This document shows, piece after piece, positions 1 through 7,071 of a stretch of DNA of 8,984 nucleotides. Source of the stretch: Burkholderiales bacterium (lineage in GTDB: Bacteria; Pseudomonadota; Gammaproteobacteria; Burkholderiales; Burkholderiaceae_C). The stretch lies in the NCBI GenBank assembly GCA_025352345.1, contig JANXTP010000333.1, forward strand, positions 1 through 8,984, in the 5' to 3' direction. The position numbers and the translations under genes were made by a program. The notes beneath the pieces are model-generated. The model was not told where the DNA came from, searched no databases, and saw nothing but the letters and a program-made list of their open reading frames with translations. The first letter of the stretch is position 1; the number at the start of each line of letters is the position of its first letter.

Positions 1-503
1 AGAACACCCGCTACCTGATCAACCCGACCGGCCGCTTCGTCATCGGCGGCCCGCAGGGCGACTGCGGCCTCACCGGCCGCAAGATCATCGTCGACACCTA
101 CGGCGGCGCCTGCCCGCACGGCGGCGGCGCCTTCAGCGGCAAGGACCCGAGCAAGGTCGACCGCAGTGCTGCGTATGCAGCACGCTATGTCGCGAAGAAC
201 ATCGTCGCGGCCGGCTTGGCGCGCCAGTGCCAGATCCAGGTCGCCTATGCGATCGGTGTGGCCAAGCCGATGAACATCACCGTCTACACCGAAGGCACCG
301 GCGTGCTGCCCGACGACCAGCTGTCGGCATTGGTGGCCGAGCACTTCGACCTGCGGCCCAAGGGCATCATCCAGATGCTGGATCTGCTGCGCCCGATCTA
401 CGAAAAGACCGCCGCCTACGGCCACTTCGGCCGCGACGAGCCCGAGTTCGCCTGGGAGCGGGCAGACAAGGTCGCGTTGCTGCGAGCCGCTGCGGGCCTG
501 TAA
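1..503 (+). CDS. metK: S-adenosylmethionine synthetase, 3' part (5' end outside window)
   Basis: MetK makes S-adenosylmethionine from methionine and ATP in the cytoplasm. The reading frame is open from base 3 to the TAA at 501-503 and gives 166 C-terminal residues, a little under half of the usual length of about 385-390. The visible part is very close to the well-known enzyme: GGPQGDCGLTGRK near the start, then VDTYGG, the glycine-rich GGGAFSGKD loop that contacts the triphosphate, and KVDRSAAYAARYVAKN. The late IQVAYAIGVAKP and the C-terminal YGHFGR segments are also typical. An internal TTG at 216 is only a codon inside this frame, not a start. The gene lies directly upstream of the ahcY leader, so producer and remover of the SAM/SAH pair are neighbours. 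The ahcY leader has its own promoter-like box, so metK is probably a separate transcription unit. Confidence 0.97.
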   Translation, partial: NTRYLINPTGRFVIGGPQGDCGLTGRKIIVDTYGGACPHGGGAFSGKDPSKVDRSAAYAARYVAKNIVAAGLARQCQIQVAYAIGVAKPMNITVYTEGTGVLPDDQLSALVAEHFDLRPKGIIQMLDLLRPIYEKTAAYGHFGRDEPEFAWERADKVALLRAAAGL

Positions 504-537
504 ACCTACCCCGTTGGTGACCGGGCTCGCGCTGCTT

Positions 538-582
538 GCCTGGGCCGCTGGCATGACCGGCAGATCGGTGCCCTGCCCAGGC
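538..582 (+). repeat. 8-bp inverted repeat in the metK-ahcY gap
   Basis: Perfect arms GCCTGGGC (538-545) and GCCCAGGC (575-582) are separated by 29 bases. Within the loop a smaller stem ACCG/CGGT (556-559/566-569) can form. There is no run of T after the right arm (the next bases are CCCTCTGAG), so this is not a canonical intrinsic terminator for metK. It may be a 3' stabilising structure, part of a factor-dependent terminator, a protein site or chance in GC-rich DNA. Apart from this repeat, I see nothing interpretable in the non-coding stretch from 504 to about 660. Confidence 0.3.
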
Positions 583-661
583 CCCTCTGAGACCACGGTC
601 CGACCAACTGCGCTCGCGTTGCGTGCGGGCATCGTCTCAAGCCGATCGGACAGCGGCCGAT

Positions 662-674
662 TACAATAGCTTCA
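662..674 (+). promoter_or_regulatory. Probable ahcY promoter -10 box and transcription start
   Basis: TACAAT at 662-667 matches the sigma-70 -10 consensus TATAAT at five of six positions. A start 7 bases downstream would fall at about 674, just before the first paired base of the SAH riboswitch (676). That is where a transcript carrying this aptamer should begin. No convincing -35 hexamer is found 16-18 bases upstream, so the promoter may be weak or helped by a factor. The placement is inferred from the -10 match and its fit with the RNA structure. Confidence 0.55.
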
Positions 675-675
675 G

Positions 676-740
676 TCCGAGGAGCGTTGCAAGGCACATC
701 AGTGTCCCAGGCTCGGAATTCATCATTGCAACCGCGCTCA
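676..740 (+). ncRNA. SAH riboswitch aptamer (ahcY leader RNA)
   Basis: This is the S-adenosylhomocysteine-sensing aptamer known from leaders of ahcY and related SAM-cycle genes in proteobacteria. All the main parts are visible. The outer helix pairs TCCGAG (676-681) with CTCGGA (712-717). The pseudoknot helix pairs GAGCG (682-686) with CGCTC (735-739), and a T-G wobble at 687/734 can extend it. The conserved TGCAA lies at 688-692 and the CCCAGGCTCGG block at 706-716. A small internal hairpin pairs 693-697 with 702-706 around an ATCA loop. The family is known as an ON switch: SAH binding raises expression of the genes that remove SAH. Its position between a -10 box and ahcY fits that role. SAM is known to be discriminated against by this class. 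Confidence 0.93.
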
Positions 741-769
741 CCCGCACGATGGTTCTTCGTGGGTGAGTG
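735..769 (+). promoter_or_regulatory. Anti-aptamer hairpin, candidate OFF-state expression platform
   Basis: CACGA (745-749) pairs with TCGTG (757-761) around a 7-base loop. Beyond a 2-base bulge (743-744), CTCACC (737-742) pairs with GGTGAG (762-767), and 735-736 can extend the stem to 768-769. The left arm uses all of CGCTC (735-739), the 3' strand of the aptamer pseudoknot, so hairpin and ligand-bound aptamer exclude each other. The sequence after the stem, TGAGTCTTTCATC, has only a short T run, so intrinsic termination would be weak. The hairpin may act by termination, by transcriptional pausing or by excluding other leader helices. The pairing is read directly from the sequence; the role is inferred. 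Confidence 0.6.
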
Positions 770-807
770 AGTCTTTCATCGACCATTCCTTGTGTTGTCG
801 TGCGGGT
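740..807 (+). promoter_or_regulatory. Long-range 10-bp helix competing with the anti-aptamer hairpin
   Basis: ACCCGCACGA (740-749) is perfectly complementary to TCGTGCGGGT (798-807). The left strand starts at the base right after the aptamer pseudoknot strand (ends 739), so this helix can coexist with the bound aptamer. It cannot coexist with the local hairpin at 735-769. The right strand resembles the local hairpin's right arm (TCGTGGGT at 757-764), so two similar segments compete for one partner, as in attenuator/anti-attenuator pairs. The suggested role as the ON-state partner is inference. Confidence 0.45.
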
Positions 808-819
808 TCCTCATTCATC
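762..819 (+). promoter_or_regulatory. Helix abutting the ahcY ribosome binding site
   Basis: GGTGAGTGAG (762-771) can pair with CTCATTCATC (810-819) as ten consecutive pairs, two of them G-T wobbles (767/814 and 763/818). The right strand ends one base before the GGAG at 820-823. Formation would place a helix inside the ribosome's landing area. It conflicts with the local hairpin, whose right arm uses 757-769. Together with the 740-749/798-807 helix it would form an H-type pseudoknot. This is a by-eye pairing and less secure than the aptamer. Confidence 0.3.
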
Positions 820-823
820 GGAG
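820..823 (+). promoter_or_regulatory. ahcY ribosome binding site
   Basis: GGAG at 820-823 lies 6 bases before the ATG at 830. This fixes the ahcY start there and not at the in-frame GTG at 767, which sits inside the leader RNA structure and has no Shine-Dalgarno sequence. Confidence 0.8.
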
Positions 824-829
824 CCTGAC

Positions 830-2284
<1,455 letters not shown>

Positions 2285-2290
2285 GCTGCA

Positions 2291-3082
2291 TTGCGTGCCG
2301 ATCAGTTGCTTCTACAACGCGGTCTCGCACCCACGCGATCGGCTGCGCAGCGGCTGATCGACCGGGGCGGCGTGCGCTGGCTCGGCCCGAAGGGCTGGGC
2401 CGTTCCGCGCAAGGCGGGCGAAGACCTGCCGGAGGGCTGCCAGGTTGAAGTCACCGACGACGCCGAGCTGCGCTTCGTGTCGCGCGGCGGGCTGAAGCTG
2501 GAAGCTGCACTGGAGCGTTGCGGCTTCGCGGTCGATGGTGCCAAGGGCCTGGATGCCGGGCAGAGCACCGGCGGCTTCACCGACCTGCTGCTGCAGCGAG
2601 GCGCGAAGTCTGTGGTCGGTATCGAGGTCGGCCACGGCCAGTTGCATCCGCGGCTGATCGCCGACCCGCGCGTCGAATGCCATGAAGGCGTCAACGCGCG
2701 CGATGTCGTCGGCAGCGCATTCGCTGCGGCGCATGCCGAAGGCTCGTTCGACATCGTGACCGGCGACCTGTCGTTCATTTCGCTGACGCTGGTGCTGCCA
2801 ACGTTGCGGCGCTATCTGAAACCGACGGGGCAGCTGCTGATGCTGGTCAAGCCGCAGTTCGAGCTGCAGCCCGAACACATCGGCAAGGGCGGCATCGTCA
2901 AGAACGCGCGCAGCTTCCAGGAGGTCGAAACGCGCATCCGCGCGGCCTGCGCTGAACACCGCCTGAAAGTGCGCGACTATTTCCAGAGCGCGGTCACCGG
3001 CACCGGCCACGGCGTCACCGCGGGCAACATTGAATTCTTCGTGTGGGCGCAGCCCGTCATGAGCGCCGCTGAATCACCATGA
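2291..3082 (+). CDS. tlyA: TlyA-family rRNA 2'-O-methyltransferase (S4 + FtsJ domains)
   Basis: Proteins of this family (often labelled hemolysin A) methylate ribose 2'-OH groups of rRNA with SAM. In mycobacteria the targets are 16S and 23S cytidines; the target here is not known. The 263 residues begin MRADQLLLQRG, the usual start of the N-terminal S4 RNA-binding domain (about 1-60). An FtsJ/Rossmann domain follows. FVSRGGLKL lies at 62-70 and the SAM-binding LDAGQSTGGFTD at 87-98. By motif alignment the K-D-K-E catalytic tetrad of 2'-O-methyltransferases falls at K69, D154, K187 and E248. The start is the rare codon TTG, forced by an in-frame TGA (the ahcY stop) two codons upstream. No good Shine-Dalgarno is seen, so translation is probably coupled to ahcY. 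Its stop overlaps the metF start. It consumes SAM and releases SAH, which fits an SAH-controlled operon. Confidence 0.92.
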   Translation: MRADQLLLQRGLAPTRSAAQRLIDRGGVRWLGPKGWAVPRKAGEDLPEGCQVEVTDDAELRFVSRGGLKLEAALERCGFAVDGAKGLDAGQSTGGFTDLLLQRGAKSVVGIEVGHGQLHPRLIADPRVECHEGVNARDVVGSAFAAAHAEGSFDIVTGDLSFISLTLVLPTLRRYLKPTGQLLMLVKPQFELQPEHIGKGGIVKNARSFQEVETRIRAACAEHRLKVRDYFQSAVTGTGHGVTAGNIEFFVWAQPVMSAAESP

Positions 3083-3912
3083 GCAACACACTTCCGCTGA
3101 GCCTCGAATTCTTCCCGCCGAAGACACCCGAAGGCGTGGTCAAGCTGGCGGCCGTGCGGCAGCAGCTTTACGCGTTGAAGCCGGAGTTCTGTTCGGTCAC
3201 CTACGGCGCCGGCGGCGGCACGCAGGACGGCACGCTAGCCACCGTGCGGGCGATCCAGGCCGAGCACATTGAAGCGGCGCCGCACTTCTCCTGCATCGGC
3301 GCCAGCGCCACCGGCGTGCGCGAACAGCTCGCGCAGTTCAAGGCCGCCGGCCTGCGGCGCATCGTCGCGTTGCGCGGCGACCTGCCCAGCGGCTACGGCC
3401 GATCCGGCGAATTCCGCTATGCCAGCGACCTGGTCGCGTTCATCCGCCAGGAGACCGGCGACCACTTCCACGTCGAGGTCGCGGCCTACCCGGAAATGCA
3501 CCCGCAGGCCGCGTCGCCGCAGGCCGATCTGCAGGCGTACACCACCAAGGTGAAGGCCGGTGCGAACAGCGCGATCACGCAGATGTTCTTCAACACCGAC
3601 GCCTACTTCCGTTTTGTCGACGAGGCCTATGCGCTCGGTGCCGACATCCCGGTGGTGCCCGGCATCATGCCGATCACCAACGCCAGCGGCATCATGCGCT
3701 TTGCCGACGGCTGCGGCACCGAGATCCCGCGCTGGATGCGGCTGCGGCTGGCAGGCTTCGGCGACGACAGCGAATCGATCCGCGCCTTCGGCCTCGACGT
3801 CATCACCGACCTGTGCGACCAGCTGCGCACCGCCGGCGTGCCAGGCCTGCACTTCTACACGATGAACCAGTCGGCCGCGGTGCTGGAGATCTGCAAGCGC
3901 CTGGGGTTGTAG
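3079..3912 (+). CDS. metF: 5,10-methylenetetrahydrofolate reductase
   Basis: MetF is a cytoplasmic flavoprotein (FAD) that reduces methylenetetrahydrofolate to 5-methyltetrahydrofolate, the methyl donor with which methionine synthase remakes methionine from homocysteine. The 277 residues span the whole TIM-barrel reductase, slightly shorter than the 296-residue E. coli enzyme. Seen motifs are SLEFFPPKT with the catalytic Glu at residue 10, VTYGAGGGTQDGT, ALRGDLP with the conserved Asp at 101, HVEVAAYPEMHP, and ITQMFFN with the folate-contacting Gln at 168. VPGIMPITN follows. Assignment of the catalytic residues rests on family alignment from memory. The ATG overlaps the tlyA stop (ATGA), which implies translational coupling. 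The gene thus sits in the ahcY transcript: AhcY supplies homocysteine and MetF supplies the methyl group. No separate promoter is evident. Confidence 0.97.
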   Translation: MSNTLPLSLEFFPPKTPEGVVKLAAVRQQLYALKPEFCSVTYGAGGGTQDGTLATVRAIQAEHIEAAPHFSCIGASATGVREQLAQFKAAGLRRIVALRGDLPSGYGRSGEFRYASDLVAFIRQETGDHFHVEVAAYPEMHPQAASPQADLQAYTTKVKAGANSAITQMFFNTDAYFRFVDEAYALGADIPVVPGIMPITNASGIMRFADGCGTEIPRWMRLRLAGFGDDSESIRAFGLDVITDLCDQLRTAGVPGLHFYTMNQSAAVLEICKRLGL

Positions 3913-3921
3913 CGGCCAAGC

Positions 3922-3938
3922 GGCGGGATGCAGCCGCC
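3922..3938 (+). other. Small GC stem-loop between metF and amn
   Basis: GGCGG (3922-3926) pairs with CCGCC (3934-3938) around a 7-base loop. No T run follows, so it is not a standard intrinsic terminator. The metF-amn gap is only 63 bases and has no strong promoter match (GAGAAT at 3944-3949 lacks a -35). Whether amn is co-transcribed with metF is open. Confidence 0.25.
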
Positions 3939-3975
3939 ACGGTGAGAATGTGGGCTGTTTCTGGAAAGCGCACCC

Positions 3976-5481
3976 ATGGCTATCGTCCCGCCCTACATTG
4001 CCCCCAGCCACTTCGACGATGCCGAATCGGCGCTGGCCCATGTGCGCGGCATCTACGACGGCAATGTGGCGCACCTGCGCGACGCGCTCGGTCGCTTCGT
4101 CGCCGGTGAGGCGCTGGCCACGCGGGTGCGCGCCTGTTACCCGTATGTGCGGGTACGCACCGACACCGTCGCGCGCGCCGATTCGCGGCTGAGCTACGGC
4201 TTCGTTGCAGGCCCTGGCACCTTCGAGACGACAGTGACGCGGCCGGATTTGTTCGGCGACTACTACCGGCAGCAGTTCGAGCTGCTGCTGCGCAACCACC
4301 AGGTGTCGATCGAGATCGGCACCAGCACGCAGCCGATCCCGGTGCATTTTTCGCTTGCCGACAATGACCACCTTGAGGGCTCGCTGGACCCGGCGCGCCG
4401 GCTGCTGATGCGCGATCTGTTCGACCTGCCCGACCTGGCGGCGATGGACGACGGCATTGCCAACGGCACCTACGAACCCGCGCCCGGCAAGGACGGCAAG
4501 GTCAGGCAGCCGCTGGCGCTGTTCACCGCGCCGCGTGTGGACTACTCGCTGCACCGGCTGCGCCACTACACCGGCACCGCGCCCGATCTCTTCCAGAACT
4601 TCGTGCTGTTCACCAACTACCAGTTCTACATCGACGAGTTCGTGCGCCTGGGCCAGGCGGCAATGAGCGATCCGACCAGCGCCTACACCGCGTTCGCCGA
4701 ACCCGGCGGCGTGATCACGCGGCGTGTCGGACTGCCGACCCAGGCGGGCGATGCGTTGGGCGTGCCGCCGCCGCGCCTGCCGCAGATGCCCGCCTACCAC
4801 CTGCTGCGCGACGATCGCGCGGGCATCACGATGGTCAACATCGGCGTCGGCCCGTCGAACGCGAAGACCATCACCGACCACATCGCGGTGCTGCGCCCGC
4901 ACGTGTGGATCATGCTCGGCCACTGCGCTGGCCTGCGCACCACGCAGCAGTTGGGCGACTACGTGCTGGCCCACGGCTATGTGCGCGAGGACCATGTGCT
5001 CGACGAAGACCTGCCGCTGTGGGTGCCGATCCCGCCGCTGGCCGAGGTGCAGGTCGCGCTGGAAGCCGCGGTCGCCGAGGTGACGCAGCTGCAGGGCTAC
5101 GAGCTCAAGCGCATCATGCGCACCGGCACGGTGGCCAGCACCGACAACCGCAACTGGGAGCTGCTGCCCTCGCACCATGCGGCGACGACACCGGATCGCC
5201 GTTTCAGCCAGAGCCGCGCGGTGGCACTCGACATGGAAAGCGCCACCATCGCCGCCAACGGCTTCCGCTTTCGCGTGCCCTACGGCACGCTGCTGTGCGT
5301 GAGCGACAAGCCGCTGCACGGCGAGATCAAGCTGCCGGGCATGGCCAACCGCTTCTACCGCGCGCGGGTCGGTCAGCACCTGCGCATCGGCATCCGTGCA
5401 CTCGAGCTGTTGCGCGAGCAAGGCTTCGACCAGTTGCACAGCCGCAAGCTGCGCAGCTTCGCTGAAGTGGCGTTCCAGTGA
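3976..5481 (+). CDS. amn: AMP nucleosidase
   Basis: Amn hydrolyses AMP to adenine and ribose 5-phosphate in the cytoplasm, adjusting the adenylate pool and feeding purine salvage. The protein has 501 residues, close to the 484 of E. coli. An N-terminal AMP-nucleosidase-specific domain (about 1-190, with GTSTQPIPVHF) precedes a C-terminal nucleoside-phosphorylase-fold domain from about 280. In that domain MVNIGVGPSNAKTITDHI begins at 286, and a phosphorylase-like DMES stands at 419-422. VSDKP follows at 442-446; its D444 is the likely counterpart of the conserved catalytic Asp. The ATG at 3976 has GGAAAG at 3963-3968, 7 bases upstream. The ABC transporter genes begin 16 bases after the stop, so amn probably leads that operon. 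A link to the genes before it is possible: adenosine from AhcY, once phosphorylated to AMP, is Amn's substrate. That link is inference. Confidence 0.95.
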   Translation: MAIVPPYIAPSHFDDAESALAHVRGIYDGNVAHLRDALGRFVAGEALATRVRACYPYVRVRTDTVARADSRLSYGFVAGPGTFETTVTRPDLFGDYYRQQFELLLRNHQVSIEIGTSTQPIPVHFSLADNDHLEGSLDPARRLLMRDLFDLPDLAAMDDGIANGTYEPAPGKDGKVRQPLALFTAPRVDYSLHRLRHYTGTAPDLFQNFVLFTNYQFYIDEFVRLGQAAMSDPTSAYTAFAEPGGVITRRVGLPTQAGDALGVPPPRLPQMPAYHLLRDDRAGITMVNIGVGPSNAKTITDHIAVLRPHVWIMLGHCAGLRTTQQLGDYVLAHGYVREDHVLDEDLPLWVPIPPLAEVQVALEAAVAEVTQLQGYELKRIMRTGTVASTDNRNWELLPSHHAATTPDRRFSQSRAVALDMESATIAANGFRFRVPYGTLLCVSDKPLHGEIKLPGMANRFYRARVGQHLRIGIRALELLREQGFDQLHSRKLRSFAEVAFQ

Positions 5482-5497
5482 TGGCTCGTTGCTGCAG

Positions 5498-6286
5498 ATG
5501 AGTGCTCCGGCCGTGCCTGCGCCGACGATCGCGCTGCGTGATGTGGTCAAGCGCTACGCGAGCGGCACGCTGGCCTTGCAGGGCATCTCGTTCGATGTCG
5601 GGGCCAGGGAGTTTGTCTCGCTGCTCGGGCCCTCGGGCTGCGGCAAGAGCACGGTGCTGCGGCTGATCGCCGGGCTCGATGCGGCGACCAGCGGACGCAT
5701 CGCCTCGCCCGCGCTCGGCAGTGACACCACACGCGACACCGCCTTCGTGTTCCAGGACGCGACGCTGATGCCCTGGGCCAGCGTCTTCGACAACGTCTGG
5801 CTGCCGCTGCGGCTGGCGGGGCGGTCGAAGGCCGAGGCCGCGCCAGAGGTGCGGCGGGTGCTGGCCTTGGTCGGTCTCGCCGACTTTGAGGCGGCCTTTC
5901 CTGCCGAGCTGTCCGGCGGCATGCGGATGCGCACCTCGATCGCTCGCGCGCTGGTGACGCAGCCGCGCGTGCTGCTGATGGATGAGCCCTTTGCCGCACT
6001 CGACGAGATCACTCGCCAGCGGCTCAACGCCGACCTGCTGGCGTGGTGGCAGTTGAACGCGCTGGCCGTGGTGTTCGTCACCCACAGCGTGTTCGAGGCG
6101 GTGTTCCTGAGCCAGCGCGTGCTGGTGATGGGCGCGCGGCCGGGCCGCATCGTGGCCGAGGTCATCGTCGACGAACCCGTGCCGCGCACCGCCGAGTTCC
6201 GCACCTCGCAGCGCTACGCGCAGACCTGCCGCGCGGTGACGCAGGCATTGAAAGCCGCATCGGTGGCAGACGGGCTAGGCGCGTGA
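5498..6286 (+). CDS. ABC importer ATP-binding protein, NitT/TauT/ThiZ class
   Basis: This is the cytoplasmic ATPase that powers the importer encoded with the next two genes. It has 262 residues from the ATG at 5498. Motifs in order are Walker A GPSGCGKST (44-52), Q-loop Q86, signature LSGGMRMR (138-145), Walker B VLLMDEP (158-164), D-loop ALD (167-169) and switch His196. Met in place of Gln in the signature is common in the nitrate/taurine/thiamine-precursor group; the second Met (144), where Gln is usual, is less common. The reading frame is open upstream into amn, but the residues there are not ABC-like. The chosen ATG begins a normal N-terminus (IALRDVVKRY at 11-20). No strong Shine-Dalgarno is visible, so coupling to amn is likely. 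The stop overlaps the permease start (GTGA). The class is secure; the substrate is not. Confidence 0.93.
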   Translation: MSAPAVPAPTIALRDVVKRYASGTLALQGISFDVGAREFVSLLGPSGCGKSTVLRLIAGLDAATSGRIASPALGSDTTRDTAFVFQDATLMPWASVFDNVWLPLRLAGRSKAEAAPEVRRVLALVGLADFEAAFPAELSGGMRMRTSIARALVTQPRVLLMDEPFAALDEITRQRLNADLLAWWQLNALAVVFVTHSVFEAVFLSQRVLVMGARPGRIVAEVIVDEPVPRTAEFRTSQRYAQTCRAVTQALKAASVADGLGA

Positions 6287-7071
6287 GGCAATGGCTGCCG
6301 CTGCTGAGTGTGATCGGCTGGCTGCTGGCCTGGGAGGCGCTGGTGCGTATCGTGCAAATACCTGCCTACACGCTGCCCGCACCGAGCCTGGTGCTGCAGA
6401 CGCTGTGGGCCAACCTCGGCTCGCTGTCGATGAGTTGGTGGTTCACGCTGAAGATCACTTTCGGCGCGCTGGCGCTGGCGTGTCTGGGCGGCGTGCTGAT
6501 TGCTACGGCGTTCGCCTTGTCGGCATCGCTTGAAGCGGTGCTGCTGCCGGTAGCGGTGGTGCTGCAGGTGACGCCTGTGGTGGCGATCGCGCCGCTGATG
6601 CTGATCTACATCGACAGCACCACCGCCGCGCTGCTGCTGTGCGCCTGGATCGTCGCCTTCTTTCCGATCCTCTCCAACACGGTGATGGGACTGCGCGCAG
6701 CCGACCCCTTGCTGCGCGACCTGTTCCGGCTGTACCGCGCCACACCGCTGCAGCGGCTGCGGCTGCTGCTGATGCCGAGTGCGCTGCCGTATTTCGTTGC
6801 CGGCTTGAAAGTCTCGGGCGGGCTGAGCCTGATCGGTGCGGTCACCGCTGAAATGGTCGCCGGCGCCGCCGGCCGTGAGACCGGGCTGGCTTCGCGCATC
6901 CTGGAGGCGAGTTTTCGCACCGAGACACCGAAGATGTTCGCTGCCTTGCTGCTGCTGGTCGCGACCGGTCTGATGATCTACGGTGCGTCGAACGCGCTGT
7001 CGCATCGGCTGCTGGCGCGCTGGCATGCGCTGGAGCAATCTCGGAAATCCCCTGAACCCAGGAGCCATTGA
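6283..7071 (+). CDS. ABC importer permease, NitT/TauT/ThiX class
   Basis: This integral inner-membrane subunit forms the translocation path, normally as a homodimer. From the GTG at 6283 it has 262 residues. Hydrophobic stretches at about 4-22, 58-80, 85-108, 113-135, 171-195 and 218-243 suggest six membrane segments. The cytoplasmic coupling loop (the EAA loop of importers) is seen at about 151-169 as YRATPLQRLR followed by LLLMPSALP. This is the degenerate form usual in the SsuC/TauC group. The GTG start overlaps the ATPase stop by four bases. Upstream extension would only translate the ATPase gene out of frame. The C-terminal tail after residue 245 is hydrophilic and basic. The stop TGA shares one base with the ATG of the binding protein. 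Confidence 0.92.
   Translation: MRQWLPLLSVIGWLLAWEALVRIVQIPAYTLPAPSLVLQTLWANLGSLSMSWWFTLKITFGALALACLGGVLIATAFALSASLEAVLLPVAVVLQVTPVVAIAPLMLIYIDSTTAALLLCAWIVAFFPILSNTVMGLRAADPLLRDLFRLYRATPLQRLRLLLMPSALPYFVAGLKVSGGLSLIGAVTAEMVAGAAGRETGLASRILEASFRTETPKMFAALLLLVATGLMIYGASNALSHRLLARWHALEQSRKSPEPRSH
7059..7064 (+). promoter_or_regulatory. Ribosome binding site of the binding-protein gene
   Basis: CAGGAG at 7059-7064 lies 6 bases before the ATG at 7071. It favours this ATG over the adjacent in-frame TTG at 7068. It is the clearest Shine-Dalgarno of the transporter genes, which fits the higher output usually needed for a binding protein. Confidence 0.75.

Noticed and set aside
749..766. Five-codon mini-ORF (ATG to TGA) in the loop and right arm of the anti-aptamer hairpin
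   Set aside because: No Shine-Dalgarno precedes it and it has no leader-peptide-like codon run; probably chance.
767..829. Upstream in-frame GTG that would extend AhcY by 21 residues
   Set aside because: The GTG lies within the leader RNA helices and has no Shine-Dalgarno; the ATG at 830 has GGAG and the typical AhcY N-terminus.
3913..3975. Possible TPP riboswitch or promoter upstream of amn and the ThiXYZ-like transporter
   Set aside because: The 63-base gap is too short for a TPP aptamer and lacks its conserved CUGAGA and ACCUGAUC-type blocks. GAGAAT at 3944 has no -35 partner.
5396..5497. Extension of the ABC ATPase upstream into amn from a GTG at 5396
   Set aside because: The extra residues are Ser/Cys/Ala-rich and unlike any ABC N-terminus; they are amn read in another frame.
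3235..5550. Very long open frame on the - strand (771 codons)
   Set aside because: It lies opposite metF and amn. Its product is low-complexity and rich in Arg, Ala, His, Gln and Val, with no recognisable domain, as expected from antisense frames in high-GC coding DNA.
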